Notes under the pieces: generated by a model
What the model saw: only the letters and a program-made list of their open reading frames with translations
What the model was told of the DNA's origin: nothing
The model's database searches: none
Assembly (NCBI GenBank): GCA_002471015.1
Contig: DKPB01000069.1
Location: 13,118 to 42,832 of the forward strand
DNA from: Stenotrophomonas sp. UBA7346
Lineage (GTDB): Bacteria > Pseudomonadota > Gammaproteobacteria > Xanthomonadales > Xanthomonadaceae
Reading direction: 5' to 3'
Length of the DNA: 29,715 nucleotides
In this document: in pieces, positions 8,489 to 17,709 of the stretch
Layout: the number at the start of each line of letters is the position of its first letter
Position numbering within the stretch: position 1 is the first letter of the stretch
Translations under genes and position numbers: made by a program

Positions 8489-8735
8489 CACGGGATCTCC
8501 TTTGCGGGGGATGCCCTTACCTTCGCGCCAAACCCTTACGCGGCGCTTTGATCCAGATCACGCCCGGCTATGCATGGCCGCATGCATCCGGTTCTGGTTC
8601 AGGAAAACCAGGTGGCCCGCATTGATGGCCCCGCAGGTCCCTGTGCAATCGCTGCCTCAGCCTCTTGCTCTGCCAAAAGCGAGGGGAGGGGGTGGCCGTT
8701 GATGCTGCTTCAGCTTCCAGCCCAACCCAACAACA

Positions 8736-9374
8736 TCAGCCCGGCATCACCGCCGCCGCGCGGGCCAAGGCTTCAATTCCCGCCCAATCACGCGCCTGCA
8801 GCAACTCACGTGTGGTCAACCACGAGCCACCCACGCACAGCACGTTCGGCAGATGCAGGAATTGCGACGCCGTCTGCGCACTGATGCCGCCGGTCGGGCA
8901 GAAGCGCACGTCACCGAACGGGCCATTCCAGGCCGACAGCATGCCCACGCCACCGGCCTGCACCGCCGGGAAGAACTTGAACGTATCCAGGCCCTGCTCC
9001 AGCCCGCGCATCAGTTCCGAGGAGGTGGCAACGCCAGGCAGGAACGGCAGGTCGGTATCGCGCGCTGCAGCGTACAGAGTGTCGGTGGCGCCCGGCGAGA
9101 CCGCAAAGCGGCCGCCCACGGTTTTGACCTTCTCCATCTGCGCCGGGGTCAGCACGGTGCCGGCGCCGACCACGGCATCCGGTACGGCCTCGACCATGGC
9201 CTTGATCGCATCCATCGCGTTTGCGGTGCGCAAGGTGACTTCGATCACCGGCAAGCCGCCGTTGAACAAGGCCTGCGCGACCTGTACCGCGTCCTCGATG
9301 TTGTCGGGAGTGAACACCGGAATCACCGGTGCCAGTTTGAGCACTGCGCGTACGCGCGGATCAGCGCCGGACAT
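8736..9374 (-). CDS. eda: KDPG/KHG aldolase
   Basis: Eda splits 2-dehydro-3-deoxy-6-phosphogluconate into pyruvate and glyceraldehyde-3-phosphate, the last step for uronate-derived KDG. The 212-residue product has the Schiff-base lysine K133 in FKFFPA, the catalytic glutamate E45 in VIEVTLRT and the GAGTVL phosphate-site region. Its start overlaps the end of kdgK by 14 bases, so the two are co-transcribed and probably translationally coupled. The 245-bp gap to adhP holds only a degenerate purine-rich repeat at about 8681-8697. Confidence 0.96.
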   Translation of the reverse strand: MSGADPRVRAVLKLAPVIPVFTPDNIEDAVQVAQALFNGGLPVIEVTLRTANAMDAIKAMVEAVPDAVVGAGTVLTPAQMEKVKTVGGRFAVSPGATDTLYAAARDTDLPFLPGVATSSELMRGLEQGLDTFKFFPAVQAGGVGMLSAWNGPFGDVRFCPTGGISAQTASQFLHLPNVLCVGGSWLTTRELLQARDWAGIEALARAAAVMPG

Positions 9375-10389
9375 CGAACTTTCCTTCGCCCATCAGGGCC
9401 ATGACGTCGGCCACGCCGACGGGGTTGAAATCACCGGGAATGGAATGCTTCAGGCAGCCCGCGGCCAGGCCGAAGCGGATGGTGGTTTCCGCATCCATGC
9501 CCTCGATCAGGCCATGCAGTACGCCGGCTGCGAACGCGTCGCCACCGCCGATGCGGTCGACGATATCGGTCAATTCCTCGGCCGGCGCCAGCGCACGGGT
9601 GCCGTCACGGCCGAGCAGCATCGCGCCCAGCGAATGGTGGCCGACGCTGTGCGCTGTACGCTGCGTGCAGGCCATGTACTGCAGGCGTGGGAATGCCGCG
9701 AACGCCATCGCCGCGGCAGCGTCCACGCGCGCCTGCGGCTCGGGCTGGTTGAACTGCCCACCCAGCACCACGCCGATGTCGCGGTAGTCGGCAAACACGA
9801 TGTGCGCGCAGTCGAACAGGTCGCGCAGGATCGCCTTGGCGTCGCCGCCCCAGCGCTCCCACAGCTTGGGCCGGAAGTTGCCGTCGAAGGACACCTTGAT
9901 GCCGCGCTCGTTGGCGGCGCGGGCGGCAGCCAGGGTGGCCTGGGCGGCCTCCGGCCCCAGCGCCGGGCTGACCCCGGACAGGTGCAGCCACTGTGCGCCG
10001 TTGAGCAGCGCCGGCCAGTCGTAGCTGTCGGCACGCGCGCTGGCGAAGGCCGAATCGGCGCGGTCGTAGACCACTTCGCTGGGCCGGTGACCGGCACCGG
10101 TGGTCAGGAAATACAGGCCCATGCGGCCATCGCTGCGGCGCACGCGCGCGGTATCCACGCCGTGGCGGCGCAGCTCACCGGCGACCGCCGCGCCCAGGGG
10201 GTTGTCGGCCAGCACGCTGATCATCGCCACGTCGTGGCCAAAATGTGCCAGCGATACGCCGACGTTGGCCTCGGCACCGCCGGCGTGGACCTGCAGCGAC
10301 GGCGATTGCAGCAGCAGCTGGTTGCCGGGTGCGCCCAGGCGCAGCAGCAGCTCGCCAAAACAGACAACACGGGGGGAAATCATCGCCAT
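9361..10389 (-). CDS. kdgK: 2-dehydro-3-deoxygluconokinase
   Basis: KdgK phosphorylates KDG to KDPG with ATP. The 342-residue product is a PfkB/ribokinase-family sugar kinase with the N-terminal CFGELLLRLG segment, the GGAEANVG substrate loop and the catalytic aspartate D284 in IGGGDAFAAG. The ATG at 10389 has an AGGAG six bases upstream. It is the first gene of the kdgK-eda operon and is divergent from the 921-residue receptor. An operator-like AGCGGTGTCATT (10438-10449) lies 49 bases upstream of the start, which suggests control with the rest of the locus. Confidence 0.95.
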   Translation of the reverse strand: MAMISPRVVCFGELLLRLGAPGNQLLLQSPSLQVHAGGAEANVGVSLAHFGHDVAMISVLADNPLGAAVAGELRRHGVDTARVRRSDGRMGLYFLTTGAGHRPSEVVYDRADSAFASARADSYDWPALLNGAQWLHLSGVSPALGPEAAQATLAAARAANERGIKVSFDGNFRPKLWERWGGDAKAILRDLFDCAHIVFADYRDIGVVLGGQFNQPEPQARVDAAAAMAFAAFPRLQYMACTQRTAHSVGHHSLGAMLLGRDGTRALAPAEELTDIVDRIGGGDAFAAGVLHGLIEGMDAETTIRFGLAAGCLKHSIPGDFNPVGVADVMALMGEGKFDVRR

Positions 10390-10437
10390 TCCTGTCTCCT
10401 CGTCGATCGGCGCGCATCATGGCATGGTTGATTGGCT

Positions 10438-10449
10438 AGCGGTGTCATT
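10438..10449 (-). promoter_or_regulatory. Candidate LacI-type operator upstream of kdgK
   Basis: The site reads AATGACACCGCT on the minus strand. It matches the left half of the AATGACACCGGTTTCC site upstream of kduD. It is placed in the expected promoter region of kdgK-eda. The 11-mer AGCGGTGTCAT recurs at 10585-10595. Confidence 0.5.
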
Positions 10450-10501
10450 CCCGCGTTGCTGTCCCCTTGTCCTGCCGTGCTACCGTCCCTGTGTGTCCTC
10501 C

Positions 10502-10517
10502 GGACAACGGTTTCCAC
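10502..10517 (+). promoter_or_regulatory. Candidate operator upstream of TonB receptor
   Basis: GGACAACGGTTTCCAC agrees at 13 of 16 positions with TGACACCGGTTTCCAT upstream of kduD. It lies 16 bases before the TTGCAGTGCAA palindrome. Confidence 0.4.
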
Positions 10518-10532
10518 GGTGTTTCAGTCCTG

Positions 10533-10543
10533 TTGCAGTGCAA
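10533..10543. promoter_or_regulatory. TTGCAGTGCAA palindrome
   Basis: This perfect 11-bp palindrome (TTGCA-G-TGCAA) is identical to one at 27681-27691 upstream of kduD. Its core TGCAGTGCA also lies upstream of the FAH/TRAP operon (21075-21083). It could be a second operator type. Confidence 0.45.
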
Positions 10544-10584
10544 GATGCTCACCCTTCACACAGCTGCTACTTTCCATTTTGACC

Positions 10585-10595
10585 AGCGGTGTCAT
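10585..10595 (-). promoter_or_regulatory. Candidate LacI-type operator near the receptor start
   Basis: AGCGGTGTCAT (ATGACACCGCT on the minus strand) lies 62 bases before the receptor ATG and repeats the kdgK-side site at 10438. A further GACACCGGTTACC lies inside the receptor gene at 10683-10695. Confidence 0.45.
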
Positions 10596-10656
10596 CCGGC
10601 GGAAACAACACATCGGAGCCATCGCATCGCCTGCAAACCTTGGAGAGGGGAAGCAC

Positions 10657-13422
10657 ATGAAGCCACGCAACTCGCAGAAAAAGACACCGGTTACCTTGTT
10701 GGCCCTGGGTATCGGCATGGCCCTGGCAGGCGCGGCAGCGGCGCAGGATGCCGGCACCGCCGCCACCGAGTTGGACGCCGTCACCGTCACCGGTTACCGC
10801 GCCAGCGTCGAGAAGGCCCTGGACATCAAGCGCAGCGAAGCTGGCGTGGTCGACGCCATCGTTGCCGAGGACATCGGCAAGTTCCCGGACCTGAACCTGG
10901 CCGAGTCGCTGCAGCGTATTCCTGGCGTGGTGATCGCTCGCGATGCCGGCGAAGGCCGCAGCATCACCGTGCGTGGCCTGGGCTCGGATTTCACCCGCGT
11001 GCGTATCAATGGCATGGAGGCCTTGTCGACGGTGGGCTCCGGTGACCAGACCGGCGGCACCAATCGCGGCCGCGGCTTCGACTTCAACGTGTTCGCCTCG
11101 GACCTGTTCTCGCAGCTGATCGTGCGCAAGACCGCCTCGGCCGATGTCGAGGAAGGCTCGCTCGGCGCAACCGTCGACCTGAACACGGCGCGCCCGTTCG
11201 ACTATGACGGCTTCACCTTCGCCGCCAGCGGCCAGGCCAGCTACAACGACATGGCGCAGAAGGCCGATCCGCGCGTGGCCGCGCTGATCGCCAACACCTG
11301 GGCCGACGGTACCTTCGGCGCGTTGCTGTCGGTGGCTTACTCTGAGCGTCAGGCGCTGGAAGAGGGCTCCAACACCGGCCGTTGGGCCAATGGCACCAGC
11401 AATGGCGGCTTCAATGCCGCGTCACCGTATACCCCGGCGTTGTCGGCAGGCACCTATCACCCGCGCTTCCCGCGTTATGTGCAGATGGAGCATCAGCAGA
11501 AGCGCCTGGGCGTGACCGGCTCGCTGCAGTGGAAGCCCAGCGATGCCACCGAGTTGTCGCTGGATGCGCTGTACTCGAAGATCGATGCCGAGCGCGATGA
11601 GCACTACATCGAGGCGATTTCCTTCAGCCGCAACAAGACCACCGTACCCGGTATGGGTACTATCGTTGGCAAGCCTGACACCGTCGTACGTGACGGTGAG
11701 GTCCGAAACAATGCGTTGGTTTACGGCGTATTCGACAACGTGGACATCCGTTCGGAGAACCGCCACGACGAGTGGAGCACCGAGTTCAAGCAGATCAGCC
11801 TGAACTTCAAGCATCGCTTCAATGATGACTTCAGTGTTTCCGGAAAGGTCGGAACGTCCCGCTCCGCCCATGAGAATCCGGTGCAGACGACGATCATCAT
11901 GGACAAATATGATGTTGACGGCTTCAGCTACGACTACCGTGGCAACAAGAACCGACCAATACTGAATTACGGCATTGATCCTACCGATCCAAATGGCTGG
12001 ATGTTGGCCGAGATCCGTCTGCGTCCGCAGTATGTCGATAATGATTTCGACACTGCGCAGATCGATTTCAACTGGAACATCAGCCCCGGGTTCCGCCTGA
12101 AGGGCGGTGTGCTGGCCAAGGACTACAGCTTCGATACGGTTGAGCTGCGCCGCAGTTCCGAAGTAATGGTCCCCGAGTTTGCGGATGGGACCACGATCGT
12201 GCCTGGTGACCTGACTACGCAGGCCGGCCTCAAGGGCTTCCAGGGCTATCCATCCAATTGGGTGGTGCCGGATCTCGATGCGATTGCTGATCTGCTGAAC
12301 ATCTACAGCAACAGTGGCACGTTCGCGGTGGCGCCGCGCCTGAACAACACCCGCAGCGTCGAGGAGAAGGACCGCGGTGCATGGTTGATGGGTGAATTTT
12401 CGACCGAAATCGGTTCCATTCCGTTCTCGGGCAATTTCGGCGTGCGTTATGTCGAAACCAAGCAGAGCTCGGTAGGTTCGGGCCTGGTCAATGGTGTGAC
12501 CACCCCGGCAACGGCCAGCCGCAAGTACGACGACACCCTGCCCTCGTTCAACCTGGTCGCCGAAATCACGCCGGACTTCCTGGTGCGCCTGGGCGCTGCC
12601 AAGGTGATGACGCGTCCAGGCCTGGGTAACCTGACGCCCGGCGTGACGGTGGCCGTCGCCGGCGGTGCGCGTACTGTCAGCGGTGGTAATCCGGCGCTTG
12701 ACCCGAGCCGCGCCACCAATGTTGATCTCAGCTTCGAGTGGTACTTCAACGAAGGTGCGATGGCCAGCCTCGGCCTGTTCTACAAGGATATCGAGAGCAC
12801 CATCTACAGCCTGAAGGAAGTTCGTGCCTACTCCACCAGTGGCCTGCCGGCTTCGCTGCTGGAAGGTACGGGTGCATCGGTCAACGACGATTTCACCTTC
12901 ACCACGCCAATCAACACCAAGGGCGGTGATCTCAGTGGCGTCGAAGCAAACTACGTCCAGCCCTTCACCTTCCTGCCGGGCAAGTGGTCCAACCTGGGCC
13001 TGCAGTTGAACTACACCTGGGTGGAGTCGAACATCAAGTACCCGGACAGCAATGGCAACCTTGCGCTGAAACAGGACCTGCTGGGCCTGTCGCGCAGCTC
13101 CTGGAACGCGACCCTGTTCTATGAAGGTGAGAAGTTCGCCGGACGTATCTCGGCAACCAATCGCGATGACTACCTGACGGCAGTACCGGGTGCGGAAGTC
13201 GGCTTCAACGTCGACGGCGTGCACGGCGTCAGCGGCACCACCGTGGTCGATGCCTCGCTGCGCTACAAGATCAGCGACCAGGTGGAACTGAGCCTGGAAG
13301 CGATCAACCTGACCAACGAAGGCTACGACGAGTGGGTGCAGTCGCCGGCCACCGGCCAGCTGCCGCTGTACTACACCGAGACCGGCCGCCAGTACCTGCT
13401 GGGCTTCCGCTACAAGTTCTGA
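10657..13422 (+). CDS. TonB-dependent receptor for oligosaccharide uptake
   Basis: The 921-residue outer-membrane receptor belongs to the Xanthomonas-Caulobacter group (TIGR01782-like). It has a signal peptide to about residue 29 (GMALAGAAAA), a TonB-box-like DAVTVTGYRASVEKAL, and a plug with FPDLNLAESLQRIPGVVIARD and ITVRGLGSDFTRVRINGME. The barrel ends YLLGFRYKF with the usual C-terminal Phe. Such receptors take up plant-polysaccharide fragments in xanthomonads. GGAGAGGGG precedes the ATG. It is divergent from kdgK-eda and lies 135 bases upstream of the 1265-residue secreted protein, so it should import that enzyme's products. A strong terminator follows, so the next gene may need its own promoter or read-through. 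Confidence 0.93.
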   Translation: MKPRNSQKKTPVTLLALGIGMALAGAAAAQDAGTAATELDAVTVTGYRASVEKALDIKRSEAGVVDAIVAEDIGKFPDLNLAESLQRIPGVVIARDAGEGRSITVRGLGSDFTRVRINGMEALSTVGSGDQTGGTNRGRGFDFNVFASDLFSQLIVRKTASADVEEGSLGATVDLNTARPFDYDGFTFAASGQASYNDMAQKADPRVAALIANTWADGTFGALLSVAYSERQALEEGSNTGRWANGTSNGGFNAASPYTPALSAGTYHPRFPRYVQMEHQQKRLGVTGSLQWKPSDATELSLDALYSKIDAERDEHYIEAISFSRNKTTVPGMGTIVGKPDTVVRDGEVRNNALVYGVFDNVDIRSENRHDEWSTEFKQISLNFKHRFNDDFSVSGKVGTSRSAHENPVQTTIIMDKYDVDGFSYDYRGNKNRPILNYGIDPTDPNGWMLAEIRLRPQYVDNDFDTAQIDFNWNISPGFRLKGGVLAKDYSFDTVELRRSSEVMVPEFADGTTIVPGDLTTQAGLKGFQGYPSNWVVPDLDAIADLLNIYSNSGTFAVAPRLNNTRSVEEKDRGAWLMGEFSTEIGSIPFSGNFGVRYVETKQSSVGSGLVNGVTTPATASRKYDDTLPSFNLVAEITPDFLVRLGAAKVMTRPGLGNLTPGVTVAVAGGARTVSGGNPALDPSRATNVDLSFEWYFNEGAMASLGLFYKDIESTIYSLKEVRAYSTSGLPASLLEGTGASVNDDFTFTTPINTKGGDLSGVEANYVQPFTFLPGKWSNLGLQLNYTWVESNIKYPDSNGNLALKQDLLGLSRSSWNATLFYEGEKFAGRISATNRDDYLTAVPGAEVGFNVDGVHGVSGTTVVDASLRYKISDQVELSLEAINLTNEGYDEWVQSPATGQLPLYYTETGRQYLLGFRYKF

Positions 13423-13430
13423 TGCTGTGA

Positions 13431-13462
13431 CCCATCCCGGCGCCATGCCGGGATGGGGTTTT
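13431..13462 (+). terminator. Rho-independent terminator after the receptor
   Basis: A perfect 11-bp stem (CCCATCCCGGC at 13431-13441 with GCCGGGATGGG at 13447-13457) closes a 5-base loop and is followed by GTTTT. It lies eight bases past the receptor stop codon and would separate receptor expression from the next gene, at least in part. Confidence 0.85.
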
Positions 13463-13557
13463 GATGGTGCGACGCAGAATGTGCAGACGCGTTGGCGTCG
13501 CTAACTTGGCCCACCGCATGCGGCGTTGTACCTGCGCCGCACGCTACCAAGAGACGC

Positions 13558-16500
13558 ATGATGTCGCCACGTTCCACCCGCCCCGTACTTCGTCCCCTGC
13601 TTCTGGCTTCTGCGCTGCTGTTCGCTCTCCCGGCGGCAGCGCAGGCTTCTTCGCCGCAGCTGCTGTTCCGCGTCTCCGCTGACACCGGCTTCAACGCCGA
13701 CACCGCGCAGGGCGACGCCATCCCCAACTTCCAGGACAAGGTCAGCCTTGTCGATGACGGTGCCCATGGCCGTGCCATCCAATGGCAGGACGACGGCGTG
13801 CTGTCGTGGAATGCGCCTGGCAACATCCAGGCCGAGCGTGGCACCTTGTCGTTCTTCTGGCGCTCGCGTTACGCAGTGGGCGAAGCACCGTTCGTGATCT
13901 TCCGCGTCGGCTATGCCGACCACAGCAGCTGGGACATGGCCTGGCTGCGCATCGACTGGAACGGACATGGCTTCGATGCCTTCGTCACCGATGCCAACCT
14001 GGCACGCACCCGCGTCTCGTTCAAGCTGGACAAAAACCCGTCGCCCGAGCAATGGCAGCACATCGCCTTTGCCTGGGACGAGGACAAGGGCGTCAAGTTG
14101 TTCGTCGATGGCCGCGAGGTCGCGCAGGCGGCAACCACCGGCGACTACGATGCAGCGCTGGACCAGCTTGGCCTCGCCGGCCGGGTGATGGCGCCGTACC
14201 AGGTGCAGAGCCGCTACAACTTCCTGCGCGGCAGCGACTTCGACGAGATCCGCGTTTACGACCGCATGCTGGATGCGGCAGGTGTCGCTGCCCTTGCGCG
14301 TAATGCCGAGCCGCGCAGCGCCGAGAGCGGTAGCGCCTCGCAGCGCGCCTGGTGGCACCGCTATGGCTGGGAGGGTGCAGCACCGCCGGCACTGAGCGCG
14401 CCGACGACAAGCATCCGCAAGGTCGAGTTCGCCGATGTAAAGGACAAGCTGCAGTGGATGTGGAAAGGCACCGACGGCATCGCCGAAACCACCTGGCCAG
14501 GCGTCTACAACCGCTCGCGCCTGCCGGGGCGCGATGATTACTTCCAGCTGCCGGACTGGAACACCTATGTGGAAGGTGGCCAGCAACTCGACCTGACGGT
14601 TCCCGAAGGCGAGCACATCAATCGCATCGAGATCCGCGGTGCCGCCTACGGCGAGCTGAAAGGCACGGCTGGCACCCTGTTCAAGCGTACGCAAGGCGTG
14701 GTGCGCACCGTCGACAGCTTCGCTGACCAGGTTGGTGGCACCCTGCACTTCCACAACACCGCGCAGGAAACGCCGATCCAGGAAATCTGGGGCTACCAGG
14801 TCAGCGACGCGGTAGAGCCGGAAGGCACGGTCAAGCAGCGCTACCAGATCGACAGCAGTGTGCTGCCGGATTACACCAATATCGCAAGCCTGCGTGACTA
14901 CATCGACGGCCGCTTCGCGCCGGATGAGCGCAGCACGGTGATGGCGCTGCCCAAGGGCGCAGGTTCGCGCAAGCGTGCTGCCGACAGCTTGCCGGCCAAG
15001 CCGATGCCGATCGTGCACGTGCTCATTCCGTCCGGCGTTGGCGACGCACCGGCCGCACAGCCACTGATCCGCAGCTGGGCGCACAGCTGGGAGAACATGT
15101 ACGACGGCCTGGATGGCGTGGCGATCGATATCCCTGCACTGGACCTGCCGGCAACGCATGACGGTCTGATCCCGCTGAACATCCGCATCAAGGACCCGAT
15201 CTGGCCGGCGCGCGACATGATCGATGTCTCGGTGTCGGTGAAGCCGGGTGAAGCACGCACGTTGTGGCTGGACCTGCGCGACCGTATCCTCACCGCCGAC
15301 AGCCTGTGGGTCTCGGTGGCCTCGGCTGCGCCCGGCTTCAATGCCGCATCGTTGGACGGCGCCGAAGTGCGACTGGTGTTCAAGGAGCGCAAGGAGGCGA
15401 TCAAGCAGCACGTCGCAGATCGCTTCAACCAGGTGCGTGACAACTGGGGTTTCCTGGTCGAGGAGCACACCACCTCCAAGCGGCAGCGCTTGTACTCGCG
15501 CGTCTATGCCGACCTCAGTGATCTGCTGCGGGTCGATCCGGACCATGAGCTGGGCCGCCTGTATTGGAATTACATCAGCTACAACAGCCAGGGCAAGCCA
15601 CCGTTCGAGCAACCGCAGGCGCCGAAGGGCGTACCGCTGTGGGCGTTCCGCCAGGTTGAAGACCTGAAGTACGTGCGTCGCTTCATTGACTGGTGGATTG
15701 ATAACCGGCAGGTCGCTTACGGCGATTTCGGCGGCGGCATCTCCGATGACAGCGACCTGACCCAACAGTGGCCGGGACTGGCCCTGATGGGCGTGGAGCC
15801 CGAGCGCCTGAACCGCTCGCTGACTGCGCTCTCCGATGCGGTTTATCGCAATGGCATGTTCTCCAACGGCCTGAGCACCATCGAGACCGATGAGCTGCAC
15901 GCCTACGAGGAAGGCATCAACGCCAACAGCGCGATGCTCTACCTCAACTGGGGCGATCCGCTCACCGTCGAGCGCCTGATGGAGACGGTGAAGGCCTTCG
16001 ACGAGCGCATCATCCTGCGCAACCCGCAGGGCAATCTGCTGTTCTCCAGCAACTGGTTTGGCGGCAACAAGGTTTATCGCGAGCCGAACTGGCAGTGGCA
16101 GAAGCCCTATTCGTTCCCGGCACTGCATCCGGCTTTCCTGATGGGTGAGTACAACGCCGATCCGACCGGCCGCAAGCTGGTCACCGGTCTGGCTGACGGC
16201 TACCTGGCCCACGCCTACAAGGACGACAAGGGCCGCTTCACCCTGCCCAACGAGATCAACTGGGCCACCGGCAAGACCCGCGGCGGCGAGTTGAACCAGG
16301 GCTCGGGCAGCGGCGATGTGATGCACACCTTCTGGGCCGCGTGGCGCTGGACCGGCGATGCCAAGTACCTGCAGGCGCTGGACTACCGCGTAGTGCGCGG
16401 CGGGCCGGGCGTGCTGTCCAACCTCGGCGAGAATTATGTCGATGTACTGGGCAGGCAGCAGGACTGGGGCAAGCAGCTGGTGGCCGATGCCGACAAGGGC

Positions 16501-17355
16501 GGCAGCGGCTTCGCCGCGATCAGCGCCTGGCAGCAGACCGGTGACAAGAAGTACCTGGAAACATTGCACGCCGATGGCATCCAGGCCAAGGCGCAGCGCG
16601 AGTACATGAACACCGAAGGTCATTGGTGGAGTGACCGTGTTGAAGCGCCGAGCGAGTTCCTGCAGCGCCTGCGTTTGGGCGGCATTGGCCTGAAGCGCAA
16701 CCAGAGCTGGCCGGGGCATACGGTGAGCTGGCAGTTCGCCCAGCCCGACGGCGCCGAGCAGGTCGCCTTGCTGGTGCATGCGCCGTCACGTGAGCGTTTC
16801 AAGGTGATCGCTTACAACCTGGGCAACACAGCGCTGGACGCGACGATGACCGGCTGGAACATCGCCGCCGGCACCTGGCGTATCCGCAGCGGTGTGGATC
16901 GCGATGGTGACGATGTGATCGACGGCAAGGCGGAGGTACGCGAGGTGCTGCTGGAGAAGAGCGCAAGCACCCAGCTGCGCTTTGCGCCGAAGCAGAACCA
17001 GGTATTCGAGTTCGAGCTGGTGACGCCGGGCACGCCGGTGGAGATGCGCGCGGACTTGGGTATTGGCCGGGGTGATTTGAAGATCGAGGGCGAACGCGTG
17101 CGGTTGACCGTGCACAGCCTGGGGCATGTGGGGACTGGCGCGGGTTATGCGGTGCTGGAGGATGCGGGTGGTCGTGAGGTCGCTCGGGTTGCGGTGCCGG
17201 CATTGGAAGCGCCGTTGGATCTGTCGCCGCGGACGGTGACGGTGGAGTTGGTGCTACCTGCCGGATTCAAGCGTGAGGGGGCGAGCGTGCGGGTTGGCCT
17301 GGAGGGGGATGTGGCCGAGGTGACCAGGCTTAATAACCGGTTGCTGTTGCGGTGA
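13558..17355 (+). CDS. Large secreted LamG-like / alpha-toroid protein, candidate polysaccharide lyase or glycosidase
   Basis: The 1265-residue product has a signal peptide cleaved near A30 (LPAAAQA). A LamG/concanavalin-like domain follows at about residues 36-250 (GTLSFFWRSRY, WQHIAFAWDEDKGVKLFVDGREV), then a beta-rich region to about 600. A helix-rich region at about 610-1060 looks like an alpha/alpha toroid. It carries YGDFGGGISDDSDL (721-734), HAYEEG (781-786) and GHWWSDRVE (about 1021) as possible catalytic or sugar-binding clusters. A calcium-loop-like DRDGDDVID lies at 1114-1122, and the C-terminus resembles a CARDB-type beta domain. I cannot assign a CAZy family. Its place next to the sugar receptor, where xanthomonads often have a pectate lyase, suggests depolymerisation outside the cell or in the periplasm. 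The ATG at 13558 has AGAGAC upstream; the ATG at 13561 is an alternative. Confidence 0.8.
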   Translation: MMSPRSTRPVLRPLLLASALLFALPAAAQASSPQLLFRVSADTGFNADTAQGDAIPNFQDKVSLVDDGAHGRAIQWQDDGVLSWNAPGNIQAERGTLSFFWRSRYAVGEAPFVIFRVGYADHSSWDMAWLRIDWNGHGFDAFVTDANLARTRVSFKLDKNPSPEQWQHIAFAWDEDKGVKLFVDGREVAQAATTGDYDAALDQLGLAGRVMAPYQVQSRYNFLRGSDFDEIRVYDRMLDAAGVAALARNAEPRSAESGSASQRAWWHRYGWEGAAPPALSAPTTSIRKVEFADVKDKLQWMWKGTDGIAETTWPGVYNRSRLPGRDDYFQLPDWNTYVEGGQQLDLTVPEGEHINRIEIRGAAYGELKGTAGTLFKRTQGVVRTVDSFADQVGGTLHFHNTAQETPIQEIWGYQVSDAVEPEGTVKQRYQIDSSVLPDYTNIASLRDYIDGRFAPDERSTVMALPKGAGSRKRAADSLPAKPMPIVHVLIPSGVGDAPAAQPLIRSWAHSWENMYDGLDGVAIDIPALDLPATHDGLIPLNIRIKDPIWPARDMIDVSVSVKPGEARTLWLDLRDRILTADSLWVSVASAAPGFNAASLDGAEVRLVFKERKEAIKQHVADRFNQVRDNWGFLVEEHTTSKRQRLYSRVYADLSDLLRVDPDHELGRLYWNYISYNSQGKPPFEQPQAPKGVPLWAFRQVEDLKYVRRFIDWWIDNRQVAYGDFGGGISDDSDLTQQWPGLALMGVEPERLNRSLTALSDAVYRNGMFSNGLSTIETDELHAYEEGINANSAMLYLNWGDPLTVERLMETVKAFDERIILRNPQGNLLFSSNWFGGNKVYREPNWQWQKPYSFPALHPAFLMGEYNADPTGRKLVTGLADGYLAHAYKDDKGRFTLPNEINWATGKTRGGELNQGSGSGDVMHTFWAAWRWTGDAKYLQALDYRVVRGGPGVLSNLGENYVDVLGRQQDWGKQLVADADKGGSGFAAISAWQQTGDKKYLETLHADGIQAKAQREYMNTEGHWWSDRVEAPSEFLQRLRLGGIGLKRNQSWPGHTVSWQFAQPDGAEQVALLVHAPSRERFKVIAYNLGNTALDATMTGWNIAAGTWRIRSGVDRDGDDVIDGKAEVREVLLEKSASTQLRFAPKQNQVFEFELVTPGTPVEMRADLGIGRGDLKIEGERVRLTVHSLGHVGTGAGYAVLEDAGGREVARVAVPALEAPLDLSPRTVTVELVLPAGFKREGASVRVGLEGDVAEVTRLNNRLLLR

Positions 17356-17386
17356 AGCGTTGGCTTTGAGGCTTTTGAGCTTTTGA

Positions 17387-17427
17387 GCCCCTCTCCCCTT
17401 GCGGGAGAGGGGTTGGGGAGAGGGGAA
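17387..17427. repeat. CTCTCCCC-type hairpin repeat
   Basis: CCCCTCTCCCCTTGCGGGAG is followed by its purine arm GAGGGGTTGGGGAGAGGGG, a strong hairpin 32 bases past the 1265-residue gene. It may act as its transcript end. The 354-bp gap 17356-17709 consists of this repeat, a composite repeat, a SMAG dimer and a REP-like core, with no gene. Confidence 0.65.
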
Positions 17428-17480
17428 GCGATCGAAGATCGCCGCTTACCTGAAATACGAAAGCGAGCGTGCTTCGCACG

Positions 17481-17547
17481 CCTCCCCTCTTCCGCCCTTC
17501 GGGCACCTTCTCCCGCAAGGGGAGAAGGGAGCCAAAGCCAAAGCCAA
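17481..17547. repeat. Composite repeat: hairpin plus AGCCAA tandem
   Basis: A pyrimidine-rich arm with CCCTTCGGGC and CTTCTCCCGCAAGGGGAGAA is followed directly by three AGCCAA hexamers (17530-17547). This matches the arrangement at 7331-7396 and 28683-28752. Confidence 0.65.
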
Positions 17548-17583
17548 AAGCGTAGCTGCCGACTTTCACGCGCAGCGTCGACT

Positions 17584-17652
17584 GTAGTGCCGAGCCATGC
17601 TCGGCAGGTGGCATTGCCGGCAAAGCCTCTGCCGAGCATGGCTCGGCACTAC
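17584..17652. repeat. Inverted SMAG dimer
   Basis: Two 23-bp SMAG elements face each other at 17584-17606 and 17630-17652. Both outer ends are the GTAG tetranucleotide or its complement CTAC. Together they form one long hairpin between the convergent large gene and the cysteine-dioxygenase-like gene. A dimer of this kind is the arrangement mobilised by RAYT transposases in other REP families. Confidence 0.85.
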
Positions 17653-17672
17653 GGCGTCGGTTCGATCGTTGG

Positions 17673-17700
17673 CTTCGCGACTTACGCCGCTCCTGCAAAA
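17673..17700 (-). repeat. REP-like GGAGCGGCG palindrome
   Basis: On the minus strand this reads TTTTGCAGGAGCGGCGTAAG then TCGCGAAG. It is a diverged inverted copy of the unit that begins the tandem duplication at 7116 and 7237. Confidence 0.6.
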
Positions 17701-17709
17701 GCGGCCAGC

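Noticed and set aside
13501..16779. A 1092-codon open frame on the minus strand
   Set aside because: It is fully antisense to the 1265-residue secreted protein and reflects GC-rich third positions. Its translation is rich in His, Arg and Gln, with no domain pattern.
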